Source of the DNA: Lachnospiraceae bacterium
GTDB lineage: Bacteria; Bacillota; Clostridia; Lachnospirales; Lachnospiraceae
NCBI GenBank assembly: GCA_017624235.1
Contig: JAGANL010000051.1
Span: 62,001-126,000, forward strand
DNA: 64,000 bases
Direction of reading: 5' to 3'
The notes under the pieces were generated by a model that did no database searches, was not told the DNA's origin, and saw only the letters and a list, made by a program, of their open reading frames with translations. Positions 17,521 through 26,434 of this stretch are shown here, in pieces. Within the stretch, counting starts at the first letter, position 1, and each line of letters opens with the position of its first letter. A program made the translations under genes and the position numbers.

Positions 17521-18903
17521 CTATTCATTTCGGATGGCAGCTAAAGGGCTTAGCCGCATTGCCCGAAGCGATGGAAAGAAGCCTGCTGCCATTCCGACTA
17601 CGATAGCAAACAGAATGGAGGCTGCTGCCAGCCATGGCGGAATATAGGACATCATAGAGGTATTTCCGCTCTGTTCAATGAGCTTGTTGATAATCATGGA
17701 AATGCCTCCGCTTAGCACCAGTCCTACGGTTCCTCCGATAAAACCGATAAATCCGGCTTCCATCAGGAACAATGCCTGAATATTTCTCAGATCACATCCC
17801 AGCACCTTCATGACACCGATTTCCTTCGTTCTCTCATAAATGGACATCATCATCGTATTGGTAATGCCGATGGCCGCTACCAACAGGGATACGGCACCGA
17901 TACCACCAAGCACAGCTTGTACATTGGCAAACTGCTTCTGCATGGATTCCACCCATTCCGCGTTGCTGGTCGCCTGATAGCCAAGCATCGTAATCGCCTG
18001 CTGCACCTCCTTGACATGTTCCATGGAATCCACACTCACATAGAGACTGTTATAGTAAAGCTCCTTATAAGGCTTTCCGGTCTTGGTCGTGGGCTGTCCC
18101 GGAATCACCTTATTCTTGAAAATCTTCCGAAGCTGCTTTTCCAACGCATGAATATCGCAGTAGACATCCCAGCTGTAATTCCGGTAATCCTCTGGTCCAC
18201 CTTCAGCGATACCACAGGTTTCCACAATATATTTTCTGGGAGGGGCCACTGTCTGTCCCGATTCACTGCTGCCCTGTGACTGATAGTAGGCATCCGTATC
18301 AAAAATGACAAAAATCGGGTCCTTCATCAAATCGATATCCGGCATCACACCCGTCGTCCAATAGCCTTCTCCGGTCTTGGAATTGCTGAAATCCCGCAGC
18401 ACCATATTTCCATAAAAGAATTTCAGGACATCGTCCCCTTCCTTCGGCAGTTCTCCCTGCCCTGCAGGAATCCCCATCGCCTCCAGTGCTGAAGGCTCCA
18501 TCCCCTGGATATTCAGGTAGCCTTCATAGATGCCGTTTCTGGCAATCGCGCTTGTCGATAAGACCGGTGATACAAATTCCACATAGGGCAGGGCACGAAT
18601 CATCTCCACTGCCTCATCATCCAGCCGTTTTTCCTCCTGCTGACCGCTGCCTGAGCTGTCCGATGCAACCGCATAGCCCATACCGTCATAGCTGTCTCCG
18701 CCGCCCTGATAGACCTGTATGGTCGTCAGACCGCCGTTTTGATTGATTTCTTCCATAGTCGCCTTATTCAGTCCCAGACCAAGCGATACCATGACGACGA
18801 TCGATGCCGTACCGATTACGACACCGAGCACCGTCAGGATCGTCCTGACCTTTCTTTTCCAAAGACTGCCCAGGCTCATACGAAGCATATCCAGAAATTT
18901 CAT
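17521..18903 (-). CDS. MacB-like ABC transporter permease (FtsX superfamily)
   Basis: A 460-residue integral membrane subunit with the MacB topology: one N-terminal transmembrane helix (about 18-42, TILTVLGVVIGTASIVVMVS), a large extracytoplasmic domain (about 45-330) and three C-terminal helices. GVMKVLGCDLRNIQALFLMEAGFIGFIGG is the typical FtsX cytosolic loop and helix. It is the last gene of a three-gene operon with the ATPase and an extracytoplasmic partner (1-bp gap). Such systems act as mechanotransmitters or peptide and antibiotic exporters; the cargo here is unknown. Confidence 0.92.
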   Translation of the reverse strand: MKFLDMLRMSLGSLWKRKVRTILTVLGVVIGTASIVVMVSLGLGLNKATMEEINQNGGLTTIQVYQGGGDSYDGMGYAVASDSSGSGQQEEKRLDDEAVEMIRALPYVEFVSPVLSTSAIARNGIYEGYLNIQGMEPSALEAMGIPAGQGELPKEGDDVLKFFYGNMVLRDFSNSKTGEGYWTTGVMPDIDLMKDPIFVIFDTDAYYQSQGSSESGQTVAPPRKYIVETCGIAEGGPEDYRNYSWDVYCDIHALEKQLRKIFKNKVIPGQPTTKTGKPYKELYYNSLYVSVDSMEHVKEVQQAITMLGYQATSNAEWVESMQKQFANVQAVLGGIGAVSLLVAAIGITNTMMMSIYERTKEIGVMKVLGCDLRNIQALFLMEAGFIGFIGGTVGLVLSGGISMIINKLIEQSGNTSMMSYIPPWLAAASILFAIVVGMAAGFFPSLRAMRLSPLAAIRNE

Positions 18904-18904
18904 A

Positions 18905-20644
18905 CTATTTTACATCCTTTGTTTCCGAAATCTCATCACTGATATCCATCAGATCCTCTTCCAGTTCCTTTTTCTGCTTTTTCTTTTTCCGAATCTTCAG
19001 AAGGACAACCATCAAAACGGTTACCCCAACGACTGCCGCCAGAATACCAATCAGCATTCCCGTTTTGCCGCCCTGCTCCCCTGTCATGCCTTCCGCATCC
19101 ATCTCTTCGTACATTCCCGGATCATCCATCACCGCTTCCGATACGAACAGTTCGATTTCCTTCTCCTGTACGGAGACATTTCCGGCATCGTCCTCATAGG
19201 AAATGATGACCTTAATCTTTCCGTCATCCATCGTCGGAGCAATGCCGTCCACCATGGTATCCACATTTCCGGTTGCACCAGCTTCCAGCTTGCCGACAAA
19301 GGCCTCCCCGCCGGATACGCTGTCGCCTTCAAATTTGACCTGCACATTGTACAAAGTCGTCTTTCCTGTATTATAAATGCTGAACATGACATTGGACTGG
19401 CCTCCGACAGTGATGCTGTTCGGCATGACCTCCGGCGTACTCGTATCAAACTTGGCCTCCTGCTTGACCGGTATGGACACGCTGGAGGTGGCCGTGTACG
19501 GATTGTACTTCTCATCCTCATAATCCATCTTCACATTCAGCGCATACGGCTTCTGTACCAGGTCTGCCTTGGCCGTCATCTCGATATTCATATCCGCCGT
19601 ACCGCCAATGGGTATCGTGTCTATGTAGATGCTGTTGGAACCGGAGGTAGGCAGAAAGGCTGCATACAGAGTATCATCATCCTTTCCTTCCTTAGCCGCT
19701 TCCAGATCAATCTGAATATTGGATACTGCCGTCCTTTTTGACGTATTCTTTACATGAATGGTCAACATAAAGGTATCGCCTGCAAAGACATCCTTCGGAT
19801 TGGTTTCAAAGCCGGTCACTACGATCCTTGGTGTGGAGCTCTTTCCGGTGTCATCATCCTCACCGTCCAGGCTGCCGCTTCCCGGCGCTCCCTCTGTCTT
19901 CACAAAGGTATAGAGCTTGGCTGTTTCCGACTTGTTGTTCCTCCTGTACAGGACATTGAACTCCAGCTTATAATAGCCGCCCAGCACATCCTGCCTTGTC
20001 GTAAAGGTATAATGAATCTCTCTGTGGTTCAGCCATGCCTCATCCTTATTGGCACTGCCCGGAATCTCTGTGATACGCTCGGAATATCCGGTCTTTTCAA
20101 TCTCGAAGGGCCATTCCTTGACCGAGCTGGAAAGCGTCGGCGTTACCGTCACATCGTCAATCCACTCGCTTCCCATGTTATAGATTGGCACGATAACAGT
20201 CACCTGCTCACCGTACTTTGCCTGCGCAACCGGCACATTGTCTCCGATGACCAGAAATTCACTGGTGGAGGTCGGAATGTCTTCAATTACCTTATTGATA
20301 TAGGCATCCATCAGCGCCTTCGTCTCCGATACATAGGTGGATAGCTCGCTGACATGGTTTGCCTCATTGATCAGCTTCTTGCCATTCTCCATGATCTCCT
20401 TTAATTTTTCCTTATCCTCTTTGGAAAGATCATCGTTTAACAGCATCAGGTTGTCATAATAACGGTAAAGCTGCTTCTTGGCTGATGCGCTCTCCTCATC
20501 ACTAATCTCGTCCTTATCCTCCTTATCATCCTTATCCTCCGATACGCTGTTTTCCGATACTGCCTGCACTCTCATAACAGGCGCAGCCGGCATCAGACCC
20601 AGAACTGCTGCAAACAGCAACGCTTTTATCATCTGCTTCTTCAT
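18905..20644 (-). CDS. Extracytoplasmic partner protein of the MacB-like ABC system (CARDB/NEW3-type repeats)
   Basis: A 579-residue secreted, membrane-tethered protein. It has a signal peptide (about 1-28), an acidic segment rich in Asp/Glu/Lys (about 35-50), a helical part (about 55-125) and then about three beta-sandwich repeats resembling archaeal S-layer (COG1361) or CARDB domains (for example VAGDTFMLTIHVKNTSKRTAVSNIQI is close to one repeat start). A transmembrane helix follows near 530-552, with a lysine-rich cytosolic tail. It overlaps the ATPase gene by 4 bp. It probably replaces the MacA adaptor as the periplasm-side component; this is inferred from its position. Confidence 0.82.
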   Translation of the reverse strand: MKKQMIKALLFAAVLGLMPAAPVMRVQAVSENSVSEDKDDKEDKDEISDEESASAKKQLYRYYDNLMLLNDDLSKEDKEKLKEIMENGKKLINEANHVSELSTYVSETKALMDAYINKVIEDIPTSTSEFLVIGDNVPVAQAKYGEQVTVIVPIYNMGSEWIDDVTVTPTLSSSVKEWPFEIEKTGYSERITEIPGSANKDEAWLNHREIHYTFTTRQDVLGGYYKLEFNVLYRRNNKSETAKLYTFVKTEGAPGSGSLDGEDDDTGKSSTPRIVVTGFETNPKDVFAGDTFMLTIHVKNTSKRTAVSNIQIDLEAAKEGKDDDTLYAAFLPTSGSNSIYIDTIPIGGTADMNIEMTAKADLVQKPYALNVKMDYEDEKYNPYTATSSVSIPVKQEAKFDTSTPEVMPNSITVGGQSNVMFSIYNTGKTTLYNVQVKFEGDSVSGGEAFVGKLEAGATGNVDTMVDGIAPTMDDGKIKVIISYEDDAGNVSVQEKEIELFVSEAVMDDPGMYEEMDAEGMTGEQGGKTGMLIGILAAVVGVTVLMVVLLKIRKKKKQKKELEEDLMDISDEISETKDVK

Positions 20645-21390
20645 TCTCCGTTCTCCTCTCCCTCTTCTTTTCCCATTGAATGATTCTCTTCAATGGATAT
20701 GATTTTTCCGTCTCTGATTCGAAAAATCCGGTCTGCAAAGCCTGCCAGATAATTATCATGCGTTACCATGACAAGTGTCTGATTCTGCTCTCTTACGACC
20801 CGTCTCATCAGCTCCATCACCTCTCTGGAGGTATTGGAATCCAGATTTCCGGTCGGCTCATCCGCAAAAATGATCTCCGGATTTACCACCAGAGCTCTTG
20901 CCACTCCGACTCTCTGCTGCTGTCCGCCGGACATCTGCGTCGGTCTGTGCTTTTTATACTTTTTCAGTCCCACCAAATCCAATACGCTGTTGGCCTTCTG
21001 CATACGGGTCTTTTTGTCCATTCCCTGAAACGTCAGCGGCAGCGCCACATTTTCCACGGCATTCATCGTAGGCATCAGATTAAAGGACTGAAAAATAAAT
21101 CCGATATGCTCCCGTCTGAAGCGTACAAGCTGATTCTCATTTTTCTGCTCCATATGCTCTCCTGCAATGACAATTTCACCTCTGGTCGGCTTTTCCAGAC
21201 CGGCCATCATATTTAACAACGTAGACTTGCCGGAACCGGAGGTCCCGACAATCGAGCAAAATTCACCTTTATAAATGGTAAAATCCACACCGTTCAAAGC
21301 GCGCACCTTACTGTCTCCCACCCGGTAGATTTTATACAGATCCCTGACCTGAATCACCGGAACCTTTGCATTCTCCATACGAAAAACCAT
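20641..21390 (-). CDS. MacB/LolD-like ABC transporter ATP-binding protein
   Basis: The ATPase of the three-gene system, about 249 residues. Motifs are Walker A GTSGSGKSTL, Q-loop FIFQSFNLMPTMNAVENV, signature MSGGQQQRVGVARAL, Walker B IIFADEPTGNLD and the H-loop VTHD, all of the MacB/LolD class. The open frame reaches 21489, but that part runs into the lysC terminator hairpin. I prefer the ATG at 21390, with GGAAAGGG just upstream; the ATG at 21378 (MENAKVPV) is the alternative. Confidence 0.93.
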   Translation of the reverse strand: MVFRMENAKVPVIQVRDLYKIYRVGDSKVRALNGVDFTIYKGEFCSIVGTSGSGKSTLLNMMAGLEKPTRGEIVIAGEHMEQKNENQLVRFRREHIGFIFQSFNLMPTMNAVENVALPLTFQGMDKKTRMQKANSVLDLVGLKKYKKHRPTQMSGGQQQRVGVARALVVNPEIIFADEPTGNLDSNTSREVMELMRRVVREQNQTLVMVTHDNYLAGFADRIFRIRDGKIISIEENHSMGKEEGEENGE

Positions 21391-21476
21391 GCCCTTTCCA
21401 ATTCCTGCAGCCTTGCAGGATAAACAGGCTGCGCATAACCATTTTTGTATGACAGGTGACAAAGATTCCCGTATAC

Positions 21477-21506
21477 AAAAAGTGCGCATGCCTCTGCATA
21501 CGCACT
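21477..21506 (-). terminator. Terminator of the threonine operon (after lysC)
   Basis: On the minus strand an 11-bp stem (AGTGCGTATGC with GCATGCGCACT, one G-U), loop AGAG, is followed by TTTTTG. It lies 77 bp beyond the lysC stop and upstream of the ABC operon. Confidence 0.85.
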
Positions 21507-21582
21507 CAGTATAGCATACTTCCGTCAGAATACCTACCCGGAAATTCTTTAATATTTCTTAAGTTTTCGCTGCTTCCGCTTC

Positions 21583-22899
21583 CTAAAGCTGTACCAGGAC
21601 AAAGATATCATAAATCGCTTTGATGGCCGTTTCAAAGTCCTCATTGGCAACCCCAATGATGATATTCAGCTCACTGGAGCCCTGATCAATCATCTTGACA
21701 TTGACATTCGCATGTGCCAGCGCCGAGAAAATTCTGCCTGCCGTACCACGGGTGGATTTCATACCGCGTCCTACGACCGCAATCAATGCCAGATCGGATT
21801 CAATGTCGATAAAATCCGGCTTTGCGAGACGATGCAGGGCAGAAACTACCTTCTGCTCCTTGTGCATAAATTCATCCTGATGTACAAAAACAGTCATGGT
21901 ATCAATGCCGGAAGGCACATGTTCAAAGGAAATGCCATTCTCTTCAAAGGCCTGCAGCACTCTTCTGCCGTAGCCGACCTCCGAGTTCATCATCGCCTTA
22001 TCCACGTTTACAGAACAGAAGCCCTTCTTTCCCGCAATGCCGGTAATCACGTACTTAGACTTCTGGCAGGTGCTCTCCACAATCCAGGTTCCATTATCCT
22101 CCGGTGCATTCGTATTTTTAATATTGATCGGAATACCCTCGGTACGTACCGGGAAAATAGCATCCTCATGCAGAACGCTTGCTCCCATATAAGCCAGCTC
22201 TCTTAACTCACGATAGGTAATGGTCTCGATTCCCTTCGGATGATCAATGATGCGCGGATCTGCAATCAGGAAGCCGGATACATCCGTCCAGTTCTCATAT
22301 ACCTCTGCCTTGACCGCCTTGGCTACGATGGAACCGGTAATATCCGAACCTCCTCTGGAGAAGGTCTTGACTCTTCCGTCCTCATAGGAGCCATAAAAGC
22401 CCGGTACGACTGCACGCTCCACATTTTCCAGTCTGGCAGAAAGCAGTTCATTGGTACGCTCCGCATCAAAATTTCCTTCCATATCAAATTTGATGACCTC
22501 TGCCGCATCCACAAATTCATAGCCTAAAAAGCTGGCCATAATAATGCCGTTCAGATATTCTCCGCGGGAAGCTGCATAATCCGATCCTGCCTTTTTCTTA
22601 AAGTTCTCAGCAATGGTCTTAAATTCCGATTCCAGAGACAGATCCAGTCCCAGCCCCTTTATAATCTCATCATATCTGGCCTTGATGGCTGCCAGCTTAT
22701 CCTTAAAATTCTCGCCTGCTTCTGCGGCTGCATAGCAGCCATAGAGCATATCCGTCACCTTGGTATCCTTGGAGTCCCTCTTTCCCGGTGCGCTTGGCAC
22801 AACATATTTTCTCAGTTCATCCGAACGGATAATCTTTCCAACCTTTGCAAACTGTTCAGCGCTCGCAAGGGAGCTTCCGCCAAATTTTACTACTTTCAT
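21583..22899 (-). CDS. lysC: Aspartate kinase
   Basis: Phosphorylates aspartate, the entry step to lysine, threonine and methionine. The 438 residues have the N-terminal KFGGSSLA motif, the FSRGGSDITG site (about 180) and the C-terminal tandem ACT region (about 300-438; GIAGKKGFCSVNVDKAMM and KMIDQGSSELNIIIGV). ACT domains imply feedback inhibition by lysine or threonine. It is the last gene of the operon ACT protein - hom - ApgM-like - lysC. Confidence 0.96.
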   Translation of the reverse strand: MKVVKFGGSSLASAEQFAKVGKIIRSDELRKYVVPSAPGKRDSKDTKVTDMLYGCYAAAEAGENFKDKLAAIKARYDEIIKGLGLDLSLESEFKTIAENFKKKAGSDYAASRGEYLNGIIMASFLGYEFVDAAEVIKFDMEGNFDAERTNELLSARLENVERAVVPGFYGSYEDGRVKTFSRGGSDITGSIVAKAVKAEVYENWTDVSGFLIADPRIIDHPKGIETITYRELRELAYMGASVLHEDAIFPVRTEGIPINIKNTNAPEDNGTWIVESTCQKSKYVITGIAGKKGFCSVNVDKAMMNSEVGYGRRVLQAFEENGISFEHVPSGIDTMTVFVHQDEFMHKEQKVVSALHRLAKPDFIDIESDLALIAVVGRGMKSTRGTAGRIFSALAHANVNVKMIDQGSSELNIIIGVANEDFETAIKAIYDIFVLVQL

Positions 22900-22937
22900 G
22901 TCGTTTTCTTCTCCTACAATTTCTGGTATTTTCCTAA

Positions 22938-24146
22938 TCAGACTTCAAACAGATGGTCAATCAGCTGATAGCCCTTCTCATATAATATTCCCGAAGCGGC
23001 TGCGGTCTTCTCGTTATATTCCGTACCGCCGCTTCGTTCCCCGGTGCTGTCATAGAGCATATAGGGTACGCTGTCAGCCGTATGTGTCCTGACACGTACC
23101 GGAGTCGGATGATCCGGCAGGACTAACATCCTAAAGTCCACGTCTCTCGCTTCCAGTTCCCTACACAGCGGTCCGATAATACGGCTGTCCAGATATTCAA
23201 TCGCCTGTACCTTTCTCTCATAGCTGCCCTGATGTCCCATCTCATCAGGTGCCTCCACATGGATATAGACGAAATCATCGTCCTCCTCACAGAGCGCCTT
23301 TACGGCTGCCTGCATCTTTCCCTCGTAATTGGTATGCAGTCCTCCGTTGGCTCCTTCCACCTCTGCGACCTTCATTCCGGCACCCACTGCTATGCCCTTT
23401 AACAGATCCACTGCAGAAATCATCGTGCCCCTTTTGCCTGTCTTTTCCTCAAAGGAGTCTAACATCGGCTTGGTGCCTGCACCCCAGAACCAACAGCAGT
23501 TGGCCGGATTCATCCCTTTTTTCTTCCGTTCCAGATTGAGCGGATGATTGACCAGGATCTCATAGCTTCTTTTCATCATGCTCCGAAGCATCTCATCCTG
23601 CGGCAGATACGGGCCGATCTTCTGTCCCAGCACATCATGAGGCGGTGTCAACGGAACCACCTTTCCGTTCTCCCATATCATACAGTGGCGGTAGCTTGTG
23701 CCTGTATAAAAGAAATACGTATCATTCTGCAGTTCCTTTTTCACTGCCTCCAGCAGTACCGCACAGTCCTCTGTACTGATTTCGCTGGAGCTATGGTCTA
23801 TAATAGTCTTTTCTTCAAAAGCATCCTCCTGTTCGGAAATCGTCACAATATTGCAGCGAAGTGCAATGTCGGTTTCCTTCATCGGCACACCGATGCTGAG
23901 CGCCTCCAGCGGAGAACGTCCGGAATAATAAATTTTCGGGTCATATCCCATCACGGACAAATTGGCGGTATCCGAACCGGGAGCCATTCCCTCCGGGACA
24001 GTATGCACCAGTCCGATTTCCGATTTGGGGGCGAGCCTATCCATCGCCTCTGTCCTTGCACAGGCAAGCGGTGTCTTGCCGTCCAGCTCTGCAATCGGCT
24101 CATCTGCCATGCCGTCTCCTAACACTATGATATATTTCATTTTCAT
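22938..24146 (-). CDS. ApgM-family phosphomutase-like enzyme, probable homoserine kinase
   Basis: A 402-residue member of the alkaline-phosphatase superfamily (COG3635, cofactor-independent phosphoglycerate mutase type): KYIIVLGDGMADEP at the N-terminus (metal Asp), SDTANLSVMGYDP with the likely active Ser, YIHVEAPDEMGHQG, and VLPDHPTPVRVRTHT with metal ligands. It sits between hom and lysC, and I see no GHMP-type thrB here. Members of this family next to hom are proposed to phosphorylate homoserine, which would complete the threonine branch. The fold is certain; the substrate is inferred from the operon. Confidence 0.85.
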   Translation of the reverse strand: MKMKYIIVLGDGMADEPIAELDGKTPLACARTEAMDRLAPKSEIGLVHTVPEGMAPGSDTANLSVMGYDPKIYYSGRSPLEALSIGVPMKETDIALRCNIVTISEQEDAFEEKTIIDHSSSEISTEDCAVLLEAVKKELQNDTYFFYTGTSYRHCMIWENGKVVPLTPPHDVLGQKIGPYLPQDEMLRSMMKRSYEILVNHPLNLERKKKGMNPANCCWFWGAGTKPMLDSFEEKTGKRGTMISAVDLLKGIAVGAGMKVAEVEGANGGLHTNYEGKMQAAVKALCEEDDDFVYIHVEAPDEMGHQGSYERKVQAIEYLDSRIIGPLCRELEARDVDFRMLVLPDHPTPVRVRTHTADSVPYMLYDSTGERSGGTEYNEKTAAASGILYEKGYQLIDHLFEV

Positions 24147-24182
24147 AACCTTGCCTTTCCCAGACCTACACTCTTCCTGTAT

Positions 24183-25397
24183 TTATATGCTTTCCACACG
24201 GATACGGCTTCTCAAATCACTTAACTGTGCCGCTTTTGTAGAAAACTCTTTTTCCGTCATCACATCGGTCACAAAGGCAAACTCATCGTCCAGCCCCTCT
24301 GCCTTGACCTTGTCCACATTCCCGAACAATTCCTTTACCTTCGCCTCGTCCTGTTCACCGACACGGACAAAGAACGAACGGCTGACTGTCTCAATGCCTG
24401 CCAACTTCACATCCTCATCATCCCAGAAGCACATGATGGTCTTGCCCATATGTCTGGCACAATCCACCACGTCGGATACGACTGCGCTGGCGGTCGGAAG
24501 CTTTCCTGCTCCGCGTCCGTAGTACATGGAATCGCCCAGCATATTTCCTCTGACAAATACGGCATTAAATACACCGTTTACCATATGAAGCGGATGCTCT
24601 GCATCAATCATAAACGGCGCTACCATAGCAAGCGTTTCATCGTTTGGCAGCTCCTTGCTCATTGCCAAAAGCTTGATGGAACGTCCGAGCTTCTTTGCAT
24701 AGGCAAAATCCGCTGCACTGATCTTCGTAATACCCTCGGTATACACATCTTCGTATTTTACGTTCTTTCCGGTCATCAAGGAGGAAAGGATAGCAATCTT
24801 ACGGCAGGCATCATAGCCCTCGATATCAGCAGTCGGGTCCTTTTCAGCATATCCCTTTTCCTGCGCTTCCTTTAAAACATCCGCAAAATCCGCTCCCTCC
24901 TGCTCCATCTTGGTCAGGATATAATTGGTAGTACCATTTAAAATACCGGTGATGGCTTCAATCTTTTCAGCGGTCAGGGAATAATTGAGCGGACGGATAA
25001 TCGGAATACCGCCGCCTACGCTGGCCTCAAACAGATAATTGCACTTATTTTCCCGTGCAAGACGTAACAGCTCCGGACCATGATTGGCCACCAGCTCCTT
25101 ATTGGAGGTACATACGCTCTTGCCTCCAAGCAGCGCTCTCTTTGTAAAGGTATAGGCTGGTTCTACTCCACCCATGGTCTCACAAATTACATCGACATCC
25201 GGATCATTCAAGATCACGTCTACATCATGTACGACCTTATCTTCATACGGATCACCCGGAAAATCTCTCAGATCCAGAATGTATTTTACATTCAGCTCCT
25301 GTCCGGATTTTTTGTTTACCATATCTTTGTTCTTTTCGATTACTTCTACTACACCGCTTCCTACTGTACCATAACCGAATACCGCTACCTGAATCAT
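24183..25397 (-). CDS. hom: Homoserine dehydrogenase
   Basis: Reduces aspartate semialdehyde to homoserine. In 404 residues it shows the NAD(P)-binding AVFGYGTVGSGVV (about 5-17), TSNKELVANHG, FEASVGGGIPII, GILNGTTNYILTKM and DPTADIEGYDACRK, the family signature. The C-terminal about 75 residues (SRSFFVRVGEQDEAKVKELF) look like an ACT domain for threonine feedback. GGAGG precedes the ATG. It is the second gene of the threonine operon, 36 bp after the ACT protein gene. Confidence 0.96.
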   Translation of the reverse strand: MIQVAVFGYGTVGSGVVEVIEKNKDMVNKKSGQELNVKYILDLRDFPGDPYEDKVVHDVDVILNDPDVDVICETMGGVEPAYTFTKRALLGGKSVCTSNKELVANHGPELLRLARENKCNYLFEASVGGGIPIIRPLNYSLTAEKIEAITGILNGTTNYILTKMEQEGADFADVLKEAQEKGYAEKDPTADIEGYDACRKIAILSSLMTGKNVKYEDVYTEGITKISAADFAYAKKLGRSIKLLAMSKELPNDETLAMVAPFMIDAEHPLHMVNGVFNAVFVRGNMLGDSMYYGRGAGKLPTASAVVSDVVDCARHMGKTIMCFWDDEDVKLAGIETVSRSFFVRVGEQDEAKVKELFGNVDKVKAEGLDDEFAFVTDVMTEKEFSTKAAQLSDLRSRIRVESI

Positions 25398-25433
25398 TTT
25401 TTCTTTTTCCTCCTCATTCCTGTGTGCTATCCT

Positions 25434-25877
25434 TTATTCTTTTGCCAAAATTTTGACATAATGGACACCCTTCTGCGTCTCCATCTTTTCAATCATTTCC
25501 GAAACATCTCCTGTCGTCGCCAGTACCTGAACGCTGATTGTCAGCGATGCAACCCCATTGATCGGTATACTCTGATGGATGGTCAGGATATTTGCTCCGA
25601 AATCCGCAATGATCTTCAGGACATCCGATAACAGTCCCGGCTCGTCATCCATCTGAAAGGTCAGGGTAATCGTCCTGCCCTGTGAGCTGTCATGAAACGG
25701 AAAGATGTCGTCTTTGTACTTGTAAAACGAGCTGCGGCTAATACCCACCCGGTCTACTGCCTCCTGAATGGAAAGGGCACGCTCCGAATCAATCAGACGT
25801 TTTGCCTCCACCACCTTGAGAAGCACCTCCGGCACAGCCTTCTGTTTTACTACAAAGTACTTGGTCACCTCTGCCAT
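25434..25877 (-). CDS. ACT domain protein (UPF0735/PheB-like), first gene of the threonine operon
   Basis: A 147-residue amino-acid-sensing protein. The N-terminal half (ALSIQEAVDRVGISRSSFYKYKDDIFPF) resembles a short helix-turn-helix, and the C-terminal half (about 70-145, TLTFQMDDEPGLLSDVLKIIADFGANILTIHQ) is an ACT domain. The class is often found next to hom and is presumed to sense an amino acid of the aspartate family; whether it regulates the enzymes or the genes is unknown. A promoter with an operator-like inverted repeat lies at 25948-25976. Confidence 0.9.
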   Translation of the reverse strand: MAEVTKYFVVKQKAVPEVLLKVVEAKRLIDSERALSIQEAVDRVGISRSSFYKYKDDIFPFHDSSQGRTITLTFQMDDEPGLLSDVLKIIADFGANILTIHQSIPINGVASLTISVQVLATTGDVSEMIEKMETQKGVHYVKILAKE

Positions 25878-25947
25878 AGTCTATGCCTCGCATACATTTG
25901 TTTTTACATGTTCTTGTTTCGCGGACGCTTGTTCGTCACTGAGAGAT

Positions 25948-25976
25948 ATTCTAGCACAATGCACAATTTTGTGCAA
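25948..25976 (-). promoter_or_regulatory. Promoter of the threonine operon with overlapping inverted repeat
   Basis: On the minus strand TTGCAC (25971-25976) and TAGAAT (25948-25953) are spaced by 17 bp. An inverted repeat TGCACAA-N2-TTGTGCA (25960-25975) covers most of the -35 box and the spacer, a good position for a repressor. The start of the ACT gene is about 70 bp downstream. Confidence 0.75.
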
Positions 25977-26021
25977 GGGAAATTTTACATTTTGACATAC
26001 TTCATTTTATTGTGTTGCTGC

Positions 26022-26312
26022 AGCACCTCAGCGTATGCCGCCCTCAGTTCTCCCGGCCCTGTCCCATGGAAAACATTTCGATACGACATCCGGACTGGAG
26101 TTTTCTAAATGGAGCAAGAAGACATAAAATCCGACCGGGTCGGATTCCATGCGCCTCCATGCGCAGGGAATCCTGAAATCGGCATCCATGCCGATTTCTC
26201 CCTATGGTTTTGAATGCTCCATTAAGAAAACGCTCAGTCCTGCTGTATGTATCGAAATGTTTTCCATGGGACAGGGGCTGGGAGGACTGAGGGCGGCATA
26301 CGCTGAGGTGCT
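26022..26312 (-). repeat. Giant hairpin element, copy A (conserved core with private arms)
   Basis: A 291-bp element between the threonine operon and the AIM24 gene. Arms 26022-26084 and 26249-26312 are reverse complements except for two substitutions and one indel. The core (26085-26248, 164 bp) is closely similar to the cores of copies B and C but in the opposite orientation. In core orientation (minus) it folds as GACTG/CAGTC, TGGAGC/GCTCCA, a 10-bp hairpin GAAATCGGCA-TGGA-TGCCGATTTC, a stem GGATTCC/GGAATCC with inner GCGC/GCGC, and a small CCGA/TCGG hairpin. Structured RNA, DNA cruciform and non-autonomous mobile element are all possible. Confidence 0.85.
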
Positions 26313-26351
26313 ACCCACTACTTGATCAGGATTATTTTCTATCGTTCTTAA

Positions 26352-26380
26352 TTGAATTAACACAGAGAAGTGTATATAAT
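26352..26380 (+). promoter_or_regulatory. Sigma-A promoter of the AIM24 gene
   Basis: TTGAAT (26352-26357) and a perfect TATAAT (26375-26380) are separated by 17 bp, 55 bp before the ATG. It lies 40 bp outside giant hairpin copy A. The ribosome site AGGGAGG is at 26423-26429. Confidence 0.8.
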
Positions 26381-26434
26381 ATTTTTAACTGTTAACATAA
26401 CCAGAGACAAAACTCACCAATCAGGGAGGTAATT

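Noticed and set aside
25878-26021. T-box or attenuator in the leader of the threonine operon
   Set aside because: Only about 65 nt separate the predicted start of transcription from the ACT gene; no T-box motif and no terminator stem are seen.
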